From: Sphingomonas abaci
GTDB taxonomy: Bacteria; Pseudomonadota; Alphaproteobacteria; Sphingomonadales; Sphingomonadaceae
Reading direction: 5' to 3'
Length of the DNA stretch: 64,000 nt
Assembly (NCBI RefSeq): GCF_014199625.1
Contig: NZ_JACHNY010000002.1
Span: forward strand, 434,001 to 498,000
The notes under the pieces were generated by a model, which ran no database searches, was not told the origin of the DNA, and saw nothing but the letters and a program-made list of their open reading frames with translations. A program made the position numbers and the translations under genes. This document shows, piece after piece, positions 57,545 through 64,000 of this stretch; the stretch's first letter is position 1; the number at the start of each line of letters is the position of its first letter.

Positions 57545-60043
57545 ATGACCCCCACGCTGACGCTGCTGCTCGCGCTGCAGATCGCCACACCGCCTGCCGA
57601 CGTGCAGGCACCGGGGTCGCAAGCCCCAGCGTCTCCGGCTCCGGCGTCAGCGGTCCCGGCGTCGCAGGCGACGGACCAGACCGGGGGGGAGGGCGCGACG
57701 ACCGGCCGCACCGGCCCGGCGATCGCGTCTCCCGGCGGCGACATCGTGGTCACGGCGCGACGGCGGTCCGAATCGGTGCAGACCGTGCCGATCGCAGTGT
57801 CGGTGATCGGCGGCACCGCGCTGGCGGAAACGGGCACCTATAACGTCAGCCGGCTGACCCAGATTCAGCCGACGCTGCAATTCTACTCGACCAACCCGCG
57901 CAACTCCGCCGCCAATATCCGCGGCCTGGGCGCGCCGTTCGGTCTGACCAATGACGGGATCGAGCAGGGGGTCGGCATCTATGTCGATCAGGTCTACTAT
58001 AGCCGCATTGCTTCGGCGACGTTCGACTTTACCGACACCGAGCGGATCGAGGTGCTGCGGGGGCCGCAGGGCACACTCTACGGGAAGAACACCACCGCCG
58101 GCGCCATCAACATAATCACGCGCAAGCCTAGCTTCACGCCTGAGGCGCGGGTCGAACTGAGCGGCGGCAATCTCGACTTCTTCCAGGGCAAGGCTTCGGC
58201 GTCCGGCCCGCTCGTGGACGACAAGGTCGCGATCCGCCTGTCGGCCTCGGTGACGACGCGCCGTGGCACCATCTACAATGTCCGTCAGGACGAATGGCAG
58301 AACAGCCAGGACAATAAGGGCGTGCGCGCCCAGATCCTGTGGCGGGCGTCGCCGAATCTCGACCTGACGCTCAGCGGCGACTATGCCCGCCAGAATCCCA
58401 ATTGCTGCGTTCAATATTATGCGCGGGTCGGCACCACGCAGCGGCCGCTCAACCGGCAATATGCGGCCCTGGCGGCGGCGCAGGGCTATCAGGTGCCGTC
58501 GACCAATGCGTTCGACCGACTAACCGATGTCGACACGGATCTGCGCGCCAAGCAGGAACTCGGCGGGCTGTCGCTGCTGGCGGATTGGGACCTGGGTGGC
58601 GCGACGCTGACCTCGGTCAGCGCATGGCGCTTCTGGCACTGGGACCCATCAAACGACCGCGACTTCATCGGCCTGCCGATCACCACCGTCTCCGCCAATC
58701 CGTCGCAGCAGAGCCAAGTCAGCCAGGAACTGCGCATCGCGTCGAACGGCCAGCGCACGCTCGATTATGTGCTGGGCGCCTTCTATTTCTATCAGACGAT
58801 CGACACGCAGGGATTGCAGGTGCAGGGGCCGGCGGCCAGCGCCTTCCTTCTCAACCCCACCAGCGCGGGCGGGCGCAACCCGGCGACCTTGGACGGGCTG
58901 ACGGCGCGCAATACGATCGGGTTCAAGAACACCTCGGCTGCGCTGTTCGGCAAGCTGACCTGGCACGTCGACGACCGGCTCTCGATCGCGCCCGGCCTGC
59001 GGCTGAACTATGACGAGAAGAGCGGGTCCTATCTGTCGGTGGTGACGACGGGCAGCGGCTCGACCAACCTCACCAGCGATCAGCGCGGCGTCCTCGCGCC
59101 GCAGCGCTATGATCCGCGTTTCCACAACTGGAACCTGTCGGGCGACCTGACCATCTCCTATCAGTTCACGCCGGACGTCTTCTATTACGCGACCTATGCG
59201 CGCTCCTACAAATCCGGCGGCATCAATCTGTCAGGCCTGCCGCTCGACGCGGCGAACCAGCCGATCCTCGCCTCGGCCACAGTGAAGCCGGAGAAGGTCA
59301 ATCATTTCGAGCTGGGCCTGAAGACCCGCCTCGCCGACCGGCGGATCACGCTCAACCTGGCTGGTTTCTGGACGGTGATCGACGATTATCAAGCGACCGT
59401 CACCAACGGCCAGCTCGGCGTGCTGCGTGGCTATCTGGCCAATGCCGGCCGGGTGCGGACGCGCGGGATCGAGCTCGACTCGGCGTTCCGCCCGACCGAC
59501 CGGCTGAACGTCTATGCCAATGCGGCCTTCACCGATGCGAAATATGTGCGCTTCACCGATGCGCCGTGCCCGCCCGAACTGTCGGGCGGTTCCGCTGCCA
59601 CCGTCGCCAATCCGCCCAGCCCGGCGGGCCGCCCGGGCACGAGCACGCAACCGTCGTACAGCCCAGCCAATTGCGACATTTCCGGCCAGTGGCTGCCGGG
59701 CGTGTCCAAATGGGCCTTCTCCTACGGCGCAGAGTACCAGCTTCCCGCCAGCGCGGTCGGCCTCGACGGCAATTTCTACGCCGGCTATGACGGCAGCTAC
59801 CGGTCCAAATTCTCGTCCAATCCGTCGCGCTCGCTTTATACCGACATCAACGGCTATTCGCTGAGCAACGTCCGGCTTGGGTACCGCGAGGGCGGAAAAT
59901 GGAACGCCTTCGCCTGGGTGCGCAACGTCTTCGACAAGGATTATTTCGAACTGCTCGCCACGCAATCGGGCAGCACCGGTCTGATCGTCGGCCAGCCCGG
60001 CGATCCGCGAACCTATGGCGTGACCGTCTCGCGCAGCTTTTGA
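57545..60043 (+). CDS. TonB-dependent receptor (paralogue of 11120-13630)
   Basis: The 832-residue protein begins with a short signal-like sequence, an Ala/Pro/Ser-rich linker, then GDIVVTARRRSESVQTVPIA and EVLRGPQGTLYGKNTTAGAIN, typical of the TonB plug. The barrel ends in Phe (VTVSRSF). It is clearly similar to the sulfur-operon receptor, including NPRN...NIRGLG and the cysteine pair in NCCVQYYARV. It has no operon partner. Promoter and GGGAG ribosome-binding site lie just upstream. Substrate is unknown. Confidence 0.92.
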   Translation: MTPTLTLLLALQIATPPADVQAPGSQAPASPAPASAVPASQATDQTGGEGATTGRTGPAIASPGGDIVVTARRRSESVQTVPIAVSVIGGTALAETGTYNVSRLTQIQPTLQFYSTNPRNSAANIRGLGAPFGLTNDGIEQGVGIYVDQVYYSRIASATFDFTDTERIEVLRGPQGTLYGKNTTAGAINIITRKPSFTPEARVELSGGNLDFFQGKASASGPLVDDKVAIRLSASVTTRRGTIYNVRQDEWQNSQDNKGVRAQILWRASPNLDLTLSGDYARQNPNCCVQYYARVGTTQRPLNRQYAALAAAQGYQVPSTNAFDRLTDVDTDLRAKQELGGLSLLADWDLGGATLTSVSAWRFWHWDPSNDRDFIGLPITTVSANPSQQSQVSQELRIASNGQRTLDYVLGAFYFYQTIDTQGLQVQGPAASAFLLNPTSAGGRNPATLDGLTARNTIGFKNTSAALFGKLTWHVDDRLSIAPGLRLNYDEKSGSYLSVVTTGSGSTNLTSDQRGVLAPQRYDPRFHNWNLSGDLTISYQFTPDVFYYATYARSYKSGGINLSGLPLDAANQPILASATVKPEKVNHFELGLKTRLADRRITLNLAGFWTVIDDYQATVTNGQLGVLRGYLANAGRVRTRGIELDSAFRPTDRLNVYANAAFTDAKYVRFTDAPCPPELSGGSAATVANPPSPAGRPGTSTQPSYSPANCDISGQWLPGVSKWAFSYGAEYQLPASAVGLDGNFYAGYDGSYRSKFSSNPSRSLYTDINGYSLSNVRLGYREGGKWNAFAWVRNVFDKDYFELLATQSGSTGLIVGQPGDPRTYGVTVSRSF

Positions 60044-60568
60044 CCGAGGGACGGGGCAAACGGCACATGCGTCGTGCTTGCGAGCGCCGCGAAGCCACGC
60101 CGGGTCGACCGGACCGCTTCGCCGCGTCCGCAGGAGCGACGCGACCGAGCGATCGATTTCCTCATTTGCTCATTCCCGGTTAATCTCGATCGTGTAGGGA
60201 AGACAGGGTCGACGGGGAGTGGCAGTCCGGAAGCTCCCGACTTCCCGCCGGCCTTGGGCGTTCGACGGTCCGGGCCGCGCCGTAACGGCAAACGCCCGGA
60301 CCGTTTCCGATCCGGGCGCCTGCGTGACGATCGCTCGTCAGCCCCCATTCCTTTGCTTCCGCTCCAGCCTCGTTGGGCGGGCGTCGAAGCTATTCCCCGA
60401 ACCACGGCCATTGCCTGTGTCTCAGCACGAGTGTTGCTATGCCTTTCCGGTGGGTCTGTCATCAGTCACGACGCCGTTCCGTTACGATTGGGTAACCGTT
60501 GTGGATTTGATGCAACAGCGCCGATCCGGTTGCACCCGGACCCGCCGCCGCCTAGAGCCTCGGGCGAC
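60044..60568. other. 525-base gap with overlapping hairpins before lolC
   Basis: No supported gene lies here. Two overlapping inverted repeats stand out: ACGGTCCGGGC (60265-60275) pairs perfectly with GCCCGGACCGT (60294-60304), and CGCCCGGACCG (60293-60303) pairs with CGATCCGGGCG (60308-60318) with one mismatch. They cannot form together. The plus-strand frame running in from 60074 ahead of the lolC ATG has no coding similarity. Confidence 0.5.
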
Positions 60569-61819
60569 ATGATCCTCTCGTCCTATGAACGCATGATCGC
60601 CCGCCGCTATCTGCTGCCGGGCAAGGGCGAGGCCTTCATCTTCCTCGTCGCCTCGATCAGTCTTGTCGCCGTGATGCTCGGCGTCGCGGCACTGGTCATC
60701 GTGATGAGCGTGATGAACGGCTTCCGCGCTGAACTCTTCGACAAGATCGTCGGGCTGAACGGCCATGCGGTGGTCCAGGGCTATAATGGCCGGCTGACCG
60801 ACTGGCGCGCGATCGTCCGCGACGCACAGGCGACCCCGGGCGTCACCTCGGCGGTGCCCCTGATCGAACAGCCGTTGATGGCCAGCTATAACGGCCGGGT
60901 GGAGGGCATATTGGTGCGCGGCATGCGGGTGTCCGACATCCGCAACAATGCGACCCTTCATGCCAAGGTCATGCTCGGGTCGCTCGACCGGCTGACGCCG
61001 GGCAGCGGCAACATCGCCATTGGCAGTCGCCTGGCGGAGGCGTTAGGCGCGCAGATCGGCAGTGACATCACGCTGATCAGTCCGCAGGGGCAGACGACGC
61101 CGTTCGGCACGGTGCCGCGCATGGTCAGCTACAAGGTCGCGGCGATCTTCGAAATCGGCATCTACGACTATGACAAGGCCTATGTCATCATGCCGATCCA
61201 GGATGCGCAGACGCTGCTGCTGATGGGAGATTCCGTCGGGATGGTCGAGTTGACGACCACGAACGCCGATCGTGTGGGGGAGATCCTGCGCCCGCTGGCG
61301 GACAGGATCGGCAACAATGCCGTGATTGCCGACTGGCGCAGCATGAACGCGCAATTGTTCGAGGCGCTGGCGGTGGAGCGAGTGGCGATGTTCACCGTCC
61401 TGTCGATCATCATCCTGGTCGCGGTCTTCAACATATTGTCGTCGCTGATCATGCTGGTCCGCGCCAAGACGCGCGACATCGCGATCCTGCGGACCATGGG
61501 CGCAACCCGGGGCGGGCTGATGCGCATCTTCATGGTCGTCGGCACCACCATAGGCGCGCTCGGCACGGTGGCGGGCCTCGGGCTTGGAGCGCTGTTCCTG
61601 TTCTATCGCCAGGGCGTGGTGAACTTCGTCCAGCTGGTGACCGGTCAGAACCTGTGGGATCCGTCGATCCGCTATCTCACCGAATTGCCGTCCAAGACCG
61701 ATCCGGTCGAGGTGATCGTCATCACCTCGATGGCGCTGGTCTTCTCCTTCCTCGCGACGCTCTATCCGGCGTGGAAGGCGGCGAGCACCGATCCTGTGCA
61801 GGTGTTGCGCTATGAATGA
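60569..61819 (+). CDS. lolC: Lipoprotein-releasing ABC transporter permease (LolC/LolE)
   Basis: The 416-residue protein has an N-terminal membrane helix, a large periplasmic domain (MacB-like), and three C-terminal helices with the conserved [24 protein letters not shown] segment. It extracts lipoproteins from the inner membrane for the LolA chaperone. The ATG at 60569 is preferred. Its stop overlaps the ATG of the LolD gene by eight bases. A single permease probably plays both LolC and LolE roles. Confidence 0.92.
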   Translation: MILSSYERMIARRYLLPGKGEAFIFLVASISLVAVMLGVAALVIVMSVMNGFRAELFDKIVGLNGHAVVQGYNGRLTDWRAIVRDAQATPGVTSAVPLIEQPLMASYNGRVEGILVRGMRVSDIRNNATLHAKVMLGSLDRLTPGSGNIAIGSRLAEALGAQIGSDITLISPQGQTTPFGTVPRMVSYKVAAIFEIGIYDYDKAYVIMPIQDAQTLLLMGDSVGMVELTTTNADRVGEILRPLADRIGNNAVIADWRSMNAQLFEALAVERVAMFTVLSIIILVAVFNILSSLIMLVRAKTRDIAILRTMGATRGGLMRIFMVVGTTIGALGTVAGLGLGALFLFYRQGVVNFVQLVTGQNLWDPSIRYLTELPSKTDPVEVIVITSMALVFSFLATLYPAWKAASTDPVQVLRYE

Positions 61820-62486
61820 GCCCGTTCTTCAACTCGCCAGCCTCGCACGCAGCTTCGTACAAGGCGATGCGCGGATCGACGTGCTGCGCGGCATCGACCT
61901 GAGCATCGCGCCGGGCGAGATCGTCGCGCTGCTCGGACCCTCCGGCTCGGGCAAGTCGACCCTGCTCCAGGCGGTCGGCCTGCTGGAAGGCGGTTTCGAG
62001 GGGTCGATCCGCATCGCCGGCGAGGAGGTGGCGCGGCTCGACGCGCATGGCCGCACCATCGTGCGCCGGGACCGGCTGGGCTTTGTCTACCAGTTCCACC
62101 ACCTGCTTCCCGACTTCAATGCGACCGAGAATGTCGTGCTGCCGCAACTGGTGCATGGCGCAGCGCGGCCGGCCGCCGATGCGCGCGCTACGACGCTGCT
62201 CACGGCGCTGGGTCTCGGCCACCGGTTGACGCATCGGCCCAGCCAGTTGTCGGGCGGCGAGCAGCAGCGCGTCGCGGTGGCGCGCGCGCTCGCCAACCGG
62301 CCCGCCCTGGTGCTGGCGGACGAGCCGACCGGCAATCTGGACGAGACCACTGCCGACATCGTGCTCGCCGAGTTCTTGCGGCTGGTGCGCGAAGAAGGCT
62401 CGGCGGCGCTGGTCGCCACCCACAACGAACGGCTGGCAGGCCGCATGGACCGGGTGGTGCGCCTGCACGAAGGCAAGCTGGCATGA
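61812..62486 (+). CDS. lolD: Lipoprotein-releasing ABC transporter ATPase LolD
   Basis: The 224-residue protein has Walker [10 protein letters not shown] at about 42-50, the ABC signature [15 protein letters not shown], and Walker [14 protein letters not shown]. It powers lipoprotein release with the upstream permease. Start and stop overlap neighbouring genes, so the three are one operon. Confidence 0.96.
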   Translation: MNEPVLQLASLARSFVQGDARIDVLRGIDLSIAPGEIVALLGPSGSGKSTLLQAVGLLEGGFEGSIRIAGEEVARLDAHGRTIVRRDRLGFVYQFHHLLPDFNATENVVLPQLVHGAARPAADARATTLLTALGLGHRLTHRPSQLSGGEQQRVAVARALANRPALVLADEPTGNLDETTADIVLAEFLRLVREEGSAALVATHNERLAGRMDRVVRLHEGKLA

Positions 62487-63076
62487 ACGTCTGGGCCGAG
62501 ACGCCGACGCTGACCGGCCGTCACGTCCGGCTCCGGCCGTTTGCCCCCTCGGACGTCGACGCACTGGTCGATGTCGCGCGCGACGGCGACCTGTGGGACT
62601 TGTTCTACGCCAATGTGGCGATGCTGAAGACGCCCGATCGCTGGCTGGCGGCGGTGCTGCGCGAACGGGACTATGGCCGCGCCTTGCCCTTCACGGTCGA
62701 GACGCCGGGTGGACAGGTGGTCGGCACGACCCGGTTCATGCGCCTGGCACCCGGGCATCGCCGGCTGGAGATCGGCGGCACCTTCTACGCCCGGGCGGTG
62801 CAGCGCACCGGCGTCAATACCGAGGCGAAGCGGATGCTGCTCGCCCACGCCTTCGAGGCGATGGACTGCCAGTGCGTACAGATCCGCACCGATGTGCTCA
62901 ACCTGCGCAGCCAACGCGCGATCGAACGACTAGGCGCGCGCCGTGATGGGGTGCTGCGCGGGCATCAGGTGATGGCGGACGGGCGGCTGCGGGACTCGGT
63001 GGTCTATTCGATCCTGGACCGCGAATGGCCGGGCGTTCGTCAGAATCTCGACTATCTGCTGGCACGGCACGACTGA
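62483..63076 (+). CDS. GNAT-family N-acetyltransferase (RimJ/RimL type)
   Basis: The 197-residue protein shows the RimJ-like layout: [27 protein letters not shown] at the N-terminus, [25 protein letters not shown] in the middle, and [23 protein letters not shown] for acetyl-CoA binding. The ATG overlaps lolD (ATGA), and the stop overlaps the peroxidase start (TGATG). The substrate is unknown. Confidence 0.88.
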   Translation: MNVWAETPTLTGRHVRLRPFAPSDVDALVDVARDGDLWDLFYANVAMLKTPDRWLAAVLRERDYGRALPFTVETPGGQVVGTTRFMRLAPGHRRLEIGGTFYARAVQRTGVNTEAKRMLLAHAFEAMDCQCVQIRTDVLNLRSQRAIERLGARRDGVLRGHQVMADGRLRDSVVYSILDREWPGVRQNLDYLLARHD

Positions 63077-63552
63077 TGCGGGTCACTGACTTCACCGTGC
63101 GCGCATCGGATGGCAGCAGCCGTTCGCTCGACGCATTCGCCGGACGGGTGCTGTTGATCGTCAACACGGCGTCGCGCTGCGGCTTCACGCCGCAATATGC
63201 CGGGCTGGAGCAGCTTCAACGCCGCTATGGCGATCGCGGCTTCGGGGTGCTCGCCTTTCCCTGCAACCAGTTTGGCGGGCAGGAACCGGGCGACGCGGCC
63301 GAGATTGCCCGTTTCTGCGCCACGCAGTACAATGTCAGCTTTCCCGTATTCGCCAGGCTGGAGGTGAACGGTGCGGCCGCATCGCCGCTGTTCGAACATC
63401 TTAAGGCCGCCGCGCCGGGCCTGCTCGGCTCCAAGCGGATCAAGTGGAATTTCACGAAGTTCCTGGTGGATCGGGGCGGCGCGGTGGTCAGCCGGCATGC
63501 GCCGACCGCCAGGCCCGAAGACCTGGCGGCCGCAATCGAAGCATTGCTCTGA
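63076..63552 (+). CDS. Glutathione peroxidase
   Basis: The 158-residue protein carries the Cys-type GPx active site: Cys35 in NTASRCGFTPQY, Gln69 in CNQFGGQEP, and Trp124 in KWNFTKFLVD. It reduces peroxides with thiols. No selenocysteine codon is present. It ends the lol operon. Confidence 0.94.
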   Translation: MRVTDFTVRASDGSSRSLDAFAGRVLLIVNTASRCGFTPQYAGLEQLQRRYGDRGFGVLAFPCNQFGGQEPGDAAEIARFCATQYNVSFPVFARLEVNGAAASPLFEHLKAAAPGLLGSKRIKWNFTKFLVDRGGAVVSRHAPTARPEDLAAAIEALL

Positions 63553-63556
63553 AGGG

Positions 63557-64000
63557 TCAGCGGAGGGCGAAAGCCGAGGCGCCACGGCGATGGTGCAGGC
63601 CGGAGACGATCGAAGTGACGCCGCTCATCACGAAGCTGAGCCCCAGGATGAAGCCCGGCAGGGTCAGCGCCGCCAGTGGCAGCGTCGCCAGCACGAAGAT
63701 GGCGAGCAGGATGTTGACGACGCCCAGCACCAGCATCAGTGCCTTGCCGTGGCGCAGCCGCACGCCGAAGCCGATCTCCAGCGCGCCGCGCACCGCCAGC
63801 CAGACCGCGACCATCAGCGTCAGCGACAGCGCGCCGGTCAGCGGCTCCAGCAGCATCAGGCCACCGATGATGAGCGATAGTAGGCCGAAGCCGATCGCAT
63901 AGCCCCGCGCGCCATGCCCCTTGCCGAACAGGCCGGCGCAAACGGACACGAGTCCGGCAGCGAGAAAGAAAGCGCCGATCACCAGGGTCGCGGCGAAGGT
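63557..64000 (-). CDS. HdeD-family membrane protein, 5' partial
   Basis: The frame runs off the right edge of the window; the 147 residues shown contain several membrane helices with paired Gly-rich segments (VIGAFFLAAGLVSVCAGLF, GLLSLIIGGLMLLEP, LILGLSFVMSGVTSI-type). This fits the HdeD (DUF308) family, typically about 190 residues and linked to acid resistance in E. coli. A GTG at 63982 is unlikely to be the true start. Confidence 0.8.
   Translation of the reverse strand, partial: TFAATLVIGAFFLAAGLVSVCAGLFGKGHGARGYAIGFGLLSLIIGGLMLLEPLTGALSLTLMVAVWLAVRGALEIGFGVRLRHGKALMLVLGVVNILLAIFVLATLPLAALTLPGFILGLSFVMSGVTSIVSGLHHRRGASAFALR

Noticed and set aside
60074..60568. Extension of LolC by 165 codons
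   Set aside because: LolC proteins start at the first membrane helix; the extra translation lacks similarity and crosses the hairpin region.

Overview
The window is high-GC DNA from an alphaproteobacterium, most likely a Sphingomonas-type member of the Sphingomonadaceae. The evidence is gene content: several large TonB-dependent receptors, a full Entner-Doudoroff operon, an RcnB-type protein, a GTTC-N7-GTTC LexA box before recA, and lolC/lolD beside secG/pyrG-type core genes. No rRNA or CRISPR array is visible. One tRNA (Glu, UUC) is present.

Layout. 1-504 is the tail of an NADPH-dependent FMN reductase. 606-5690 (minus) is a compact set of an SDF-type symporter, a fatty-acid desaturase, a PhnD-like binding protein, a DUF3182 ATP-grasp-like protein and an alpha/beta hydrolase, several joined by ATGA overlaps; its function is unknown. 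6068-13630 (minus) reads as a sulfate-ester scavenging operon: TonB receptor, GPH/MFS transporter, AtsK/TauD-type dioxygenase, exported arylsulfatase and exported formylglycine-generating enzyme. It is preceded by a 20-codon leader peptide ending in Cys, with a stem-loop starting right after its stop codon. 14138-18114 holds an outer-membrane efflux lipoprotein and an RND pump lacking its N-terminal fifth.

18111-23064 is a decayed genomic island next to tRNA-Glu. It holds a truncated ATP-grasp RiPP maturase, a likely graspetide precursor with a Gly-Gly leader, an IS256 relic, three unrecognised small genes and a tyrosine integrase broken by one in-frame amber codon. The RND gene and the ATP-grasp gene are both cut at the same place, so this is a deletion or recombination junction.

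23261-38463 is mostly housekeeping: recJ, a prolyl-4-hydroxylase-like dioxygenase, RcnB-like protein, orphan 2Fe-2S subunit, moaB, soluble lytic transglycosylase, a divergent uracil-DNA glycosylase, ETF-quinone oxidoreductase, a TPR protein, ispE, an enoyl-CoA hydratase-like protein, recA (SOS box and terminator), a methyltransferase and a GST. 38550-46849 has a Tat-exported GH127 protein, a DUF2332 protein, an MCP, a TonB receptor and a DUF4126-like protein. 46852-54214 (minus) is MarR - SH3 protein - argC - zwf - pgl - edd - glk - eda, the Entner-Doudoroff route from glucose or glucose-6-P to pyruvate and glyceraldehyde-3-P. 54421-64000 holds secG, pyrG, an hsp20 gene with an RpoH-like promoter and a ROSE-like thermometer, another TonB receptor, lolC/lolD, a GNAT, a glutathione peroxidase and a partial HdeD-family gene.

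The best candidates for undescribed biology are the leader-peptide/stem-loop switch before the sulfur operon, the truncated graspetide locus, the DUF3182-PhnD-desaturase-hydrolase operon, and a pair of mutually exclusive hairpins in the 525-base gap before lolC.
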